From the NCBI GenBank assembly GCA_036394075.1, contig DASWFT010000187.1, positions 1 through 16,095 on the forward strand: a DNA stretch of 16,095 bases, in the 5' to 3' direction. The stretch comes from JAWWPY01 sp036394075. Its GTDB lineage: Bacteria > Actinomycetota > Actinomycetes > Streptosporangiales > Streptosporangiaceae. Made by a program: the position numbers and the translations under genes. Under the pieces are notes generated by a model. The model saw nothing but the letters and a program-made list of their open reading frames with translations, had not been told where the DNA came from and searched no databases. Shown here one piece after another: positions 1 to 6,453 of the stretch (its first letter is position 1; each line of letters begins with the position of its first letter).

Positions 1-81
1 GGCCGCATGGTTGCGCGGCTCGCTGTCCACCAGCGTGCCGTCGAGGTCGAACACGACCGCGCGAAAGGGCGCTGTGGCCAT
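1..81 (-). CDS. HAD-family hydrolase (beta-phosphoglucomutase-like), N-terminal fragment
   Basis: Only the first 27 codons are inside the window; the gene runs off the left edge. The start is ATG at 81. The fragment contains VVFDLDGTLVDSE (residues 9-21), the HAD motif I: D12 would be the nucleophile and D14 the general acid. The LVDSE continuation is typical of HAD subfamily IA enzymes such as beta-phosphoglucomutase and phosphoglycolate phosphatase. The gene starts 12 nt after the stop of the SIS-domain gene on the same strand, so it is the fourth gene of the amino-sugar operon and probably dephosphorylates or isomerises a sugar phosphate. The substrate cannot be read from this fragment. 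Confidence 0.85.
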   Translation of the reverse strand, partial: MATAPFRAVVFDLDGTLVDSEPRNHAA

Positions 82-93
82 GATTCCGGGGCC

Positions 94-1140
94 TCAGGCG
101 GTCTGCGTCACCTTGCTCAGCCCACGGGGGTTGTCCGGGTCGATGCCACGCCGCCGCGCCAGCGCCTCGGTGAGCAGCTGACCGGGCACGATCAGGCCGA
201 GCGGGGCCAGCCATTCCGGCAGCCGCGGCCCGGCCAGCACGCGGCTGCTCACCGCCGCCAGGCCGGGGCCGCCGCCGATCGCGTACGCCCGCGCCCCGGC
301 GGCCGTGACCCGCCGGGCCAGGTCGATGGTGCCGGCCAGGACCGGGCCGGAGTCCGCGGCCACGATGATCGCCGGGGTCTGGGCGTCCACCACCGCCATC
401 GGCCCGTGCAGCAGGTCGGCGTAGGACAGCCCCATAGCGTGCAGGTAACACGCCTCCTTGAGCTTGAGCGCGAGCTCAAGCGCGGCCGAGTAGGCGAGGC
501 CCCGGCCGGAGACGACCACGCCCGCTACATCCGCCAGTTCCGCCACGATCGGGTCCAGGTCACAATCCTCGGCCAGCATCCGGTCGATCTCGTCAGGAAC
601 CCCGCGCAACTCGCCGGCATCCAGGTCCGCGCCCAGGCCGATGGCCAGCACCGCGAGCGCGGCCAGTTGCGTGGTGAAGGTCTTCGTCGCCGGAACGGCC
701 CGTTCCGGCCCGGCCTCGGTGACGAAGGCCACCTCGGCCGCGGCGGCCAGCGGCGACCCCGCACCGTTGGTGATGGCCAGCGTCCTGGCGCCGCACTCGC
801 CCGCCCAGGCCAGCGTGTCCACGATCTCCTCGGTCTGCCCGGACTGTGACAGCGCCACCGCCAGCACGCCGGAGAGGTCGAGCCGGCTCCGGTAGCTGGT
901 GGCGATCGACGGTGACGCCAGCGTGGCCAGCAGCCCCGCGTGCGCCTGCAGCAGGTAACTGCCGTACACGGCGGCGTTGTCCGATGTCCCGCGGGCGATG
1001 AGGAGCACCTGGCGGGTCCCGGCGGCGAGCCGCCCCGCCTCGCCGCTGCGCGGCAGCAGCGCGTCCAGCGTGGCCCGCAGCGCCGCGGGCTGCTCCGAGA
1101 TCTCGGCCCGCATCGCGGTCATGTCAGGTGAGGCGTTCAC
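94..1140 (-). CDS. SIS-domain sugar isomerase, NagB-II/AgaS-type glucosamine-6-phosphate deaminase
   Basis: 348 residues with two SIS domains and no glutaminase domain, resembling the C-terminal isomerase half of GlmS. SIS1 contains ARGTSDNA (49-56), SQSGQTEEIVD (98-108) and AVPATKTFTTQ (148-158). SIS2 contains GRGLAYSAALELALKLKE (212-229), HGPMAV (245-250) and the closing DPDNPRGLSKVTQT. K226, E229 and H245 align with the isomerase residues of GlmS. Lacking the ammonia-producing domain, such proteins act as glucosamine-6-phosphate deaminases (NagB-II) or related ketose/aldose isomerases in the cytosol. The start is GTG at 1140, overlapping the nagA stop as GTGA, with a GAGAGGG Shine-Dalgarno at 1154-1148; ATG at 1122 is an alternative with a weaker site. 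Overlap with nagA supports a role in GlcNAc-6-P breakdown to fructose-6-P. Family certain, substrate inferred. Confidence 0.88.
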   Translation of the reverse strand: MNASPDMTAMRAEISEQPAALRATLDALLPRSGEAGRLAAGTRQVLLIARGTSDNAAVYGSYLLQAHAGLLATLASPSIATSYRSRLDLSGVLAVALSQSGQTEEIVDTLAWAGECGARTLAITNGAGSPLAAAAEVAFVTEAGPERAVPATKTFTTQLAALAVLAIGLGADLDAGELRGVPDEIDRMLAEDCDLDPIVAELADVAGVVVSGRGLAYSAALELALKLKEACYLHAMGLSYADLLHGPMAVVDAQTPAIIVAADSGPVLAGTIDLARRVTAAGARAYAIGGGPGLAAVSSRVLAGPRLPEWLAPLGLIVPGQLLTEALARRRGIDPDNPRGLSKVTQTA

Positions 1141-2297
1141 GGGTACACCCTCTCACCATCGATCCAGGTCCCCCGCACGCGCAGGTCGTCGTCGAGCCAC
1201 GCCAGGTCGGCGGCGGCCCCCGGGGCGAGACGGCCCAGGTCGGGCCGGCCGATCAGGTCAGCGGGGATGCGGGTCGCCGCGGTTACCGCCACCTCGAGGG
1301 CCACTCCCACGGAGACCATGTTCGCCACCGCCCGATCCAGCCGCAGCGCCGAACCCGCCAGTCCCCCATCAGGCCGGCGCGGCGGCACGCCGTCTCCCGG
1401 TGGCAGTTCGATGGGCTCGCCGCCGAGCAGATACTGGCCCGCGGGCATGCCCGCACAGGCCGAGGCGTCCGTGATGAGGCAGATCCGGCCGGGCGCGGCC
1501 GCAAAGGCAATCACGCAGGCCTCACGGCAGACGTGGTGCAAGTCCGCGATGAGCCCGCTGGTCAGGCGATGGTTGGTGAGAGCCTGCCCGGCCACGCCGG
1601 GCTCGTAGGGACCGAGCGGGCGCTGGGCATTGAACAGGTGGGTGACCATCCGCGCGCCAGCGGCGGCCGCCTCGGCCACCTGCGGGCCAGTGGCATCACT
1701 GTGCCCCACGCTGACCACGACCCCCGCTCCGGCCAGCCGGTCAATGGCGGCCAGGCCGCCCTCGGCCTCCGGGGCCAGGGTGACAAGCCGAAGCACGCCC
1801 GCCCCCGCGGAGATCAGCTCGCCGACCGCCGCAGGGGCCGGGGGGATGATCCAGCTGGGGTTGTGCGCGCCCCTACGGGCCGCCGAGATGAACGGCCCCT
1901 CTACGTGCACACCAAGCACCCTGGCCGCGCCGCGAGGCAGCGCGGGAACCAGCGACGCGGCGCGGCGGAGCCCCGCGGCCAGGTCAGCCACCGGGGCAGT
2001 GATGTACGTGGGCAGGAATGCCGTGGTTCCCAGCTCGGGCAGGCGGCCGGCCACCAGTGCCCAGCCGCCGGGGTCCGCCGCGCTCATCTCGACCCCGAAG
2101 TACCCATTGACCTGCAGGTCCACGAATCCGGGCAGGAGCACGCCGGCCGCCAATTCGACGTCGGCTCGGCCTGGCGGCGGCCCGGCCGCGACCGCGCTGA
2201 TCCGGCCGCCGCTGACCGCCACGTACCCGGGTTCCAGGACACCGGTGCCGGGCGTCGCCGGGACCACCCGCGGCGCGCTGATGAGCAAGTCGGCCAC
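1137..2297 (-). CDS. nagA: N-acetylglucosamine-6-phosphate deacetylase
   Basis: 386 residues, the usual NagA length. It hydrolyses GlcNAc-6-P to glucosamine-6-P and acetate in the cytosol and belongs to the amidohydrolase superfamily. Visible motifs are PGFVDLQVNGYFG (56-68), HVEGPF (131-136, metal ligand E133), VSVGHSDAT (195-203, H199), VTHLFNA (218-224, H220) and LITDASACAGM (274-284, catalytic D277). These correspond to the E, H, H and D of E. coli NagA. The C-terminus RLAPGAAADLAWLD is the closing beta-sandwich typical of the superfamily. The start is GTG at 2297, one base after the TGA of the aldo/keto reductase, and the 3' end overlaps the SIS gene by 4 nt, so translation is likely coupled along the operon. 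Confidence 0.95.
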   Translation of the reverse strand: MADLLISAPRVVPATPGTGVLEPGYVAVSGGRISAVAAGPPPGRADVELAAGVLLPGFVDLQVNGYFGVEMSAADPGGWALVAGRLPELGTTAFLPTYITAPVADLAAGLRRAASLVPALPRGAARVLGVHVEGPFISAARRGAHNPSWIIPPAPAAVGELISAGAGVLRLVTLAPEAEGGLAAIDRLAGAGVVVSVGHSDATGPQVAEAAAAGARMVTHLFNAQRPLGPYEPGVAGQALTNHRLTSGLIADLHHVCREACVIAFAAAPGRICLITDASACAGMPAGQYLLGGEPIELPPGDGVPPRRPDGGLAGSALRLDRAVANMVSVGVALEVAVTAATRIPADLIGRPDLGRLAPGAAADLAWLDDDLRVRGTWIDGERVYP

Positions 2298-2298
2298 G

Positions 2299-3276
2299 TC
2301 AGATGTTGATGTGGGCCATGAAGTCGGGTGGGTAGCGGTCGCCCGCCGCCGCGCCCCGCGGCGCCGCCTCGTCGATCTCCGCCAGGTCGGCGGCGGTCAG
2401 CTCGATCTCGCTAGCCGCGACGTTCTGCTCCAGGTAGGAGCGCCGCTTGGTGCCTGGGATCGCGACGATGTCGGTGCCCTGGGCGAGCACCCAGGCCAGC
2501 GCCAGCTGGGCCGGCGTGACCCCCTTGGCCGCGGCAAGTTCGGCCACCTTGGCCGCCAGGACGAGGTTGGTGTTCAGGTTGTCGCCCTGGAAGCGCGGGG
2601 CCCGCCGCCGGAAGTCAGTCTCGCCGAAGCCGCCGGCGGGCGTGAGCGGGCCGGTGAGCAGACCGCGGCCGAGTGGACTGTAGGCGACCAGGCCGATGCC
2701 TAGTTCCCGCAGCGCGCCGAGCAACTCGTCCTCGGGATCCCGGCTGAAGATGGAGTATTCGTACTGCCCGGCGACCATCGGATGCACCGCGTGCGCCCGC
2801 CGCACGGTGGCCGGCGCAGCCTCCGAGATGCCCAGGAAACGCACCTTGCCGGCCGCGACCAGCTCGGCCATCGCGCCCCAGGTCTCCTCGACGGGCACGT
2901 CGGCATCCACCCGGTGCTGGTAGTACAGGTCGATGTGCTCGACACCCAGCCGGTCCAGCGACGCGTCGCACGCTTCACGCACGTATTCCGGGCGGCCGTT
3001 CACCCGGCGGCCCTCGGGCGTCCGCTGGTTGCCGAACTTGGTGGCCAGCACCACCTCGTCCCTGCGGCCCTTGATGGCGCCGCCGACCAGCCGCTCGTTG
3101 GTGAAGGGTCCATAGGCGTCGGCGGTGTCGAGGAGCGTCACGCCCAGGTCGAGCGCGCGGTGAATGGTGGCCACCGACTCCTCGTCGTCGGGAACGCCGT
3201 AGGACTGGCTCATGCCCATGCAGCCAAGACCCAGCTCGGGAACCGTCAGGCCGTGGCCCAGCACACGCTCTTTCAT
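2299..3276 (-). CDS. Aldo/keto reductase
   Basis: 325 residues, a full-length (alpha/beta)8 NAD(P)H-dependent aldo/keto reductase of the bacterial YakC/AKR13-like type. The catalytic tetrad is visible as D50 and Y55 in LLDTADAYG, K80 in LATKFG and H121 in YYQHRVD. GIGLVAYSPLGRGLLTG (about residues 194-210) and IPGTKR near the C-terminus contact the cofactor in this family. The start is ATG at 3276, preceded by a near-perfect Shine-Dalgarno GAGGAGG at 3290-3284, 7 nt away; an in-frame upstream extension to 3396 is low-complexity (tandem-repeat encoded) and is not used. First gene of the minus-strand operon with nagA, SIS and HAD genes. Why a reductase is coupled to amino-sugar catabolism is not evident; the substrate is unknown. 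Confidence 0.92.
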   Translation of the reverse strand: MKERVLGHGLTVPELGLGCMGMSQSYGVPDDEESVATIHRALDLGVTLLDTADAYGPFTNERLVGGAIKGRRDEVVLATKFGNQRTPEGRRVNGRPEYVREACDASLDRLGVEHIDLYYQHRVDADVPVEETWGAMAELVAAGKVRFLGISEAAPATVRRAHAVHPMVAGQYEYSIFSRDPEDELLGALRELGIGLVAYSPLGRGLLTGPLTPAGGFGETDFRRRAPRFQGDNLNTNLVLAAKVAELAAAKGVTPAQLALAWVLAQGTDIVAIPGTKRRSYLEQNVAASEIELTAADLAEIDEAAPRGAAAGDRYPPDFMAHINI

Positions 3277-3309
3277 CAGCTGACCTCCTCGTAGTGACCT
3301 GGCGGGGCC

Positions 3310-3338
3310 AGAGTACTGGGGAGGATTCGTTCGGATAA
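3310..3338 (-). promoter_or_regulatory. Candidate promoter of the aldo/keto reductase-nagA operon
   Basis: Read on the minus strand, TACTCT (3315-3310) fits the actinobacterial -10 pattern TANNNT. It lies 17 nt downstream of TTATCC (3338-3333), a weak -35 (3 of 6 matches to TTGACA). A start about 7 nt later would give a leader of about 27 nt carrying the GAGGAGG ribosome site. No match to the DasR operator consensus (a TGGTCTAGACCA-like palindrome) is visible here. Confidence 0.35.
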
Positions 3339-3350
3339 TTTCGGCACTTG

Positions 3351-3392
3351 CCTTGCGGTCACGCGCCGCTGCCTTGCCGTCGCGCGCCGCCG
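3351..3392. repeat. 21-bp imperfect tandem repeat, 2 copies
   Basis: Two adjacent 21-nt units (3351-3371 and 3372-3392) agree at 18 of 21 positions, beginning CCTTGCGGTC and CCTTGCCGTC. They lie between the divergent aldo/keto reductase and flavoprotein genes, upstream of the candidate operon promoter. In the rejected N-terminal extension of the reductase they would encode AARDGKA/AARDRKA-like repeats. Confidence 0.7.
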
Positions 3393-3513
3393 CCATGGGA
3401 CGTCTTTACCCCGGATGGCGGAATGTGCCCCTAAGTGATGCACCCGTTGTGAACCGCGGCTGTCATGATGAACAAACCGTGTTCGCCCGGCGGGGCGGGG
3501 GGAGGATCAGCAC

Positions 3514-5016
3514 ATGCCGGAATTCGATGTTGTTGTGCTCGGTGGCGGGACCTCTGGCGAGCTCGTCGCCACTGAGGTCGCCCGGGCCGGCCGGTCCGCC
3601 GCCCTCGTGGAGGCTGGGCTCGTCGGTGGCGAGTCCCCCTACCTGGCCTGCATTCCGTCCAAGTCACTGCTGCAATCCGCCCACAGGGGTGAGACCTGGG
3701 AGCACGCGGTGGCCCGCAGGGACGAGGTGTCCGGATACCTCGACGACACCTTTGCGGCGGCACGGCTCGCCGAGGCTGGGGTGACGCTGATGCGCGGCAC
3801 CGGCCGGATCACGAGACCGGGCACGGTCGAGATCGCGCCGATCGAGGCCCCCCGCGGCGCCAAGGCCAAGGGCACCGCCGCAGCCAACGGTGAAGGGCCG
3901 GCCACCATCAGCTACGGCGACCTGGTCATCGCGACCGGAAGCGAGCCGGTCGCCCCTCCGGTGGAGGGCCTCGCCGATGTGCCCGCCTGGACCAGCGCGG
4001 AGGCGCTCACCTGCCCCGACCTGCCCCGGCGGCTGATCGTCCTCGGCGCGGGCCCGGTCGGCTGCGAGCTCACCCAGATCTACGCGGCGTTCGGGTCCCA
4101 GGTCACCCTGGTAGAGGCGGAGGCCCAGGTCCTCCCCGACGAGGCGGCGTTCACCGGGGAGATCCTGGCCGACGCGCTGCGCAAGGCCGGGGCCGAGGTG
4201 TGCCTGGGTTCAGCGGTGGTGAAGGCGGAGACGATGGATTCGGGGCTGGCGCTGACCCTGGCCAGCGGAATCAGGATCGAGGCCGACCGCGTCCTGCTCG
4301 CCACCGGACGCAGGCCCCGGCTGACCGGGCTGGGCCTGGACAAGCTGGGCGTCGCTGGCTCTCCCGCGGAGGCGCTCCCCGTGGACGAGACCTGCCGGGT
4401 GGTTCCCGGCCAGGCCGGCGCGGCGCGCGAGGGCAAGAAATCCGGCGGGCGGATCTGGGCCGCGGGCGACGTGACCGGCATCGCCCGCTACACGCACACG
4501 GCCCGGTACCAGGCGCGCATTGTGGCGGCCAACATCCTGGGCGGGCATCGCCTCGCCGACTACCGCGCCATCCCGCGGGCCGTCTACACCTCGCCCTCGG
4601 TCTATTCGGTAGGAATTTCCCCTGAGCATGCGGCGGCCGCCGGGGTCGATCTGTTCACCGTGGGCTTCGATCTGGCCGGGACCGCGCGCGCCCTGGTGAA
4701 TAACGACGACGGGGGCCGTGTCGAGTTGTACGCGGACGCGGGATGTGGCGACATCCTGGTCGGTGCCGCCGCCGTCGGCCCCTGCGCGGAAGAATGGATG
4801 GGCGAGATAACGCTGGCCATCCGGGCCGGCATCCCGCTGGCCGTGCTGGCCGACGTGGTGCACGCGTTCCCGACGTACGGTGAGGTGGTGGAGCCTCCGC
4901 TGCGGGAACTGGTGCAGCGGGCTCGGGCCGACCGGGCCGACCCGGCCGAACCGGCCGCAGCGGACCTGGCGCGGCTGGCGGATTTATCGCTGACACGAGG
5001 AAGGGCAGGCGGATGA
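3514..5016 (+). CDS. NAD(P)/FAD-dependent oxidoreductase of the disulfide-reductase family, lacking the redox disulfide
   Basis: 500 residues with the lipoamide dehydrogenase/glutathione reductase fold. The FAD site is VVVLGGGTSGELVA (6-19), the second Rossmann motif is VLGAGPVGCELTQIYAAFG (176-194), and the FAD-binding WAAGDVTG is at 315-322. The active-site loop reads GGESPYLACIPSK (38-50): where disulfide reductases have CxxxxC, this has S41 and a lone C46. The C-terminal motif is HAFPTYGE (450-457), with F452 where the catalytic His of HPT normally stands. It therefore should not do dithiol-disulfide chemistry and may be an NAD(P)H dehydrogenase or transhydrogenase-like enzyme (SthA also lacks these). 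Low-complexity insertions occur near 111-129 and 299-311. ATG at 3514 has GGAGG 8 nt upstream. The stop overlaps the next start (ATGA). Confidence 0.9.
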   Translation: MPEFDVVVLGGGTSGELVATEVARAGRSAALVEAGLVGGESPYLACIPSKSLLQSAHRGETWEHAVARRDEVSGYLDDTFAAARLAEAGVTLMRGTGRITRPGTVEIAPIEAPRGAKAKGTAAANGEGPATISYGDLVIATGSEPVAPPVEGLADVPAWTSAEALTCPDLPRRLIVLGAGPVGCELTQIYAAFGSQVTLVEAEAQVLPDEAAFTGEILADALRKAGAEVCLGSAVVKAETMDSGLALTLASGIRIEADRVLLATGRRPRLTGLGLDKLGVAGSPAEALPVDETCRVVPGQAGAAREGKKSGGRIWAAGDVTGIARYTHTARYQARIVAANILGGHRLADYRAIPRAVYTSPSVYSVGISPEHAAAAGVDLFTVGFDLAGTARALVNNDDGGRVELYADAGCGDILVGAAAVGPCAEEWMGEITLAIRAGIPLAVLADVVHAFPTYGEVVEPPLRELVQRARADRADPAEPAAADLARLADLSLTRGRAGG

Positions 5017-5195
5017 GCGAGAGCGACCTGGAGGCGCCGACCGCCGATGCCGTGGAGCAGGCGCAGGTTGTGGACGATGATGACGAGGAGCCGTTCGGTG
5101 ACGACGAGCCCCTGGAGATACCGCTCGACGTAAACGAGGCGGATGCCGCAGAACAGCACCGCACGGTCGAACTCGACGACGACGACTACCGCTGA
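5013..5195 (+). CDS. Small highly acidic hypothetical protein
   Basis: 60 residues, start ATG overlapping the flavoprotein stop (ATGA), with a GGAAGGGCAGG purine-rich ribosome site just upstream, so translation is probably coupled. About a third of residues are Asp or Glu, with a DDDDEE run at 21-26 and the terminal VELDDDDYR. The block VNEADAAEQHRTVELDDDDYR falls at residues 40-60. There is no signal peptide, membrane segment or cysteine, and it is probably largely disordered. I do not recognise a named family; similar small acidic proteins with a D/E-rich tail ending DDYR are familiar from actinomycetes, but I cannot verify that here. Coding is supported by the overlap and ribosome site. 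Function unknown. Confidence 0.72.
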   Translation: MSESDLEAPTADAVEQAQVVDDDDEEPFGDDEPLEIPLDVNEADAAEQHRTVELDDDDYR

Positions 5196-5228
5196 CCGGC
5201 CCGGCTGAGCGCCTGGCTGAGCAGCCCT

Positions 5229-5264
5229 CTGGGCGGCCTGCTGGGCGGCCCGCTGGGCGACCGC
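5229..5264. repeat. 12-bp tandem repeat, 3 copies
   Basis: Three consecutive 12-nt units start with CTGGGCG (CTGGGCGGCCTG, CTGGGCGGCCCG, CTGGGCGACCGC). They begin 34 nt after the stop of the small acidic protein and form most of the hairpin annotated at 5237-5272. Confidence 0.7.
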
Positions 5265-5272
5265 CCGGCAGG
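5237..5272 (+). terminator. Candidate hairpin terminator after the flavoprotein/acidic-protein operon
   Basis: CCTGCTGGGCGG (5237-5248) pairs with CCGCCCGGCAGG (5261-5272), 11 of 12 Watson-Crick plus one G-T pair, around a 12-nt loop. There is no U-tract, as is common in high-GC actinomycetes. It lies 42 nt after the acidic-protein stop and before the TetR promoter, the expected place for a terminator. Confidence 0.5.
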
Positions 5273-5313
5273 AAGGTCACCGTCTGTAATGCCGAGTGGG
5301 CCCAGGCCGGTCG

Positions 5314-5319
5314 TAGGAT
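5314..5319 (+). promoter_or_regulatory. Candidate -10 element for the TetR gene
   Basis: TAGGAT fits TANNNT and lies about 48 nt before the chosen GTG start at 5367, giving a leader of roughly 40 nt. No convincing -35 is visible. Its position inside the longer reading frame beginning at 5289 argues against that upstream start. Confidence 0.35.
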
Positions 5320-5366
5320 GGATTCGACATGGCGGAACCGCGCGACGGAACACATCGGAGAGTCTC

Positions 5367-5987
5367 GTGACCGCAACCCCGCAGGCCCGGCCGGCCAGCC
5401 CGCGGCTGCCGAGGCAAGCCAGGCGCCGGCAGTTGCTTGGGGCGGCCCAGGAGGTCTTCGTCGCGCAGGGGTACCACGCCGCGGCGATGGACGAGATCGC
5501 CGAGCGGGCTGGCGTCAGCAAGCCCGTGCTGTACCAGCATTTCCCGGGCAAGCTCGAGCTCTACCTCGCCCTGCTCGATGAGAGCGTGGAGGCGCTGACC
5601 GACACCGTCCGCGCCGCGCTCGCGTCCACGACGGACAACAAGCAACGGGTCAGCGCCACCTTCACCGCGTTCTTCGACTTCGTGGGTAGCACCGGCCAGG
5701 CGTTTCGCCTGGTCTTCGAGTCGGACCTGCGCAACGAGCGCGCGGTCCGGGAGCGGCTCGACTCCACCATGCGGGTGTGTGCGGAGATGGTCAGCGAGAT
5801 CATCCGGGAGGACGCCGGGGTGGGCGACGACGAGGCGCATCTGCTCGGCATCGGCCTGGTCGGCATGGCCCACGTCAGTGCCACGTACTGGCTCGGCACC
5901 AAAGGCATGATCCCGAAAGACGCCGCGGAGGAGCTGATGGCCCGGCTGGCCTGGCGCGGCATCAGCGGCTGGCCGCGCACCGGCTGA
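5367..5987 (+). CDS. TetR/AcrR-family transcriptional regulator (DUF3107-linked type)
   Basis: 206 residues. The N-terminal DNA-binding domain is clear: RRRQLLGAAQEVFVAQGY (19-36) then MDEIAERAGVSKPVLYQHFP (41-60), a textbook TetR helix-turn-helix. The C-terminal ligand/dimer domain contains FRLVFESDLRNE and ends LAWRGISGWP. From memory, this closely resembles the TetR protein next to DUF3107 in many actinomycetes. I chose GTG at 5367 because it follows GGAGAG (short 4-nt spacing) and places the arginine-rich arm near the N-terminus; an ATG at 5289 would add 26 non-conserved residues and span the candidate -10. It may regulate itself and DUF3107 downstream; its ligand is unknown. Its stop codon lies inside a 26-bp tandem duplication. 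Confidence 0.9.
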   Translation: MTATPQARPASPRLPRQARRRQLLGAAQEVFVAQGYHAAAMDEIAERAGVSKPVLYQHFPGKLELYLALLDESVEALTDTVRAALASTTDNKQRVSATFTAFFDFVGSTGQAFRLVFESDLRNERAVRERLDSTMRVCAEMVSEIIREDAGVGDDEAHLLGIGLVGMAHVSATYWLGTKGMIPKDAAEELMARLAWRGISGWPRTG

Positions 5988-6033
5988 CGTTTCGCTCGCG
6001 GCGTACTGGCTGACGTTTCGCTCGCGGCGTACC
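5982..6033. repeat. 26-bp tandem duplication over the TetR stop codon
   Basis: Units 5982-6007 and 6008-6033 are identical at 25 of 26 positions, beginning GGCTGACGTTTCGCTCGCGG. The first unit contains the TetR stop (TGA 5985-5987), and the second repeats it downstream. Confidence 0.9.
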
Positions 6034-6141
6034 GCCGCTGGCCCCGGATTGCTTCGTCCTGCCCTTGCCGCCGGTTAGCCTGCAAGAGCGTCTTCGGCCT
6101 GGCCAGATGGGACGCCGCAGCCGACTGGCAGGAGGAGCATC

Positions 6142-6366
6142 GTGGAAGTCAAGATCGGGATTCAGTCGATAACGCGGGAACTTGTCGTGGAGACCCATTT
6201 CTCCGCGGAGGACATCGAGAGCTCACTCGCCGCGGCGGTCACCGACGGCGGCATGTTCGTCCTGCCTGACGACAAGGGGGGCAAGGTTCTGGTGCCGGCC
6301 GACAAGATCGGATACGTCGAGTTCACCGGCTCCGAGCAGCGCCGGATCGGCTTCCGTAACACCTGA
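6142..6366 (+). CDS. DUF3107 domain-containing protein
   Basis: 74 residues. It opens MEVKIGIQSITRELVVET and contains KVLVPADKIGYVEF near the middle-to-end and a closing RRIGF, which are the hallmarks of the small actinobacterial DUF3107 family, normally about 70-75 residues. The family has no assigned biochemical function; it is a single small cytosolic domain with no membrane segment. The start is GTG at 6142 with GGAGGAG at 6131-6137, an ideal ribosome site. It follows TetR in the same direction after 154 nt, the usual family neighbourhood, and faces the convergent ferritin-like gene, with a shared tandem repeat between the two stops. Confidence 0.92.
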   Translation: MEVKIGIQSITRELVVETHFSAEDIESSLAAAVTDGGMFVLPDDKGGKVLVPADKIGYVEFTGSEQRRIGFRNT

Positions 6367-6393
6367 TTTCCCTTAACGATCGCGCCGCCGTAC

Positions 6394-6453
6394 TCTCAGC
6401 TGCCGCCCGGCGGTCTCAGCTGCCGCCTGGCGGTCTCAGCTGCCGCCCGGCGC
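6394..6453. repeat. 20-bp tandem repeat, 3 copies, over the ferritin-like gene stop
   Basis: Units 6394-6413, 6414-6433 and 6434-6453 share TCTCAGCTGCCGCC followed by CGGCGG, TGGCGG or CGGCGC. Each carries TCA on the plus strand, so the ferritin-like gene's stop (6438-6436) is present three times 20 nt apart. Each unit also has a short CCGCC/GGCGG inverted pair. The array lies between two convergent genes, where it could act in termination in both directions. Confidence 0.9.

Noticed and set aside
1128..2309. A 393-codon open frame antisense to nagA
   Set aside because: Low-complexity Arg/Gly/His-rich translation without family motifs; a GC-rich shadow of nagA.
3277..3513. A DasR-type operator controlling the nag operon
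   Set aside because: I looked for a TGGTCTAGACCA-like palindrome on both strands of this intergenic region and found none.
5289..5366. An upstream ATG start for the TetR regulator
   Set aside because: It adds 26 unconserved residues and spans a good -10 element; GTG at 5367 fits the family N-terminus.
6394..6453. CRISPR-like direct repeats
   Set aside because: The units abut with no spacers and overlap a coding end; no cas gene is present. This is a plain tandem repeat.
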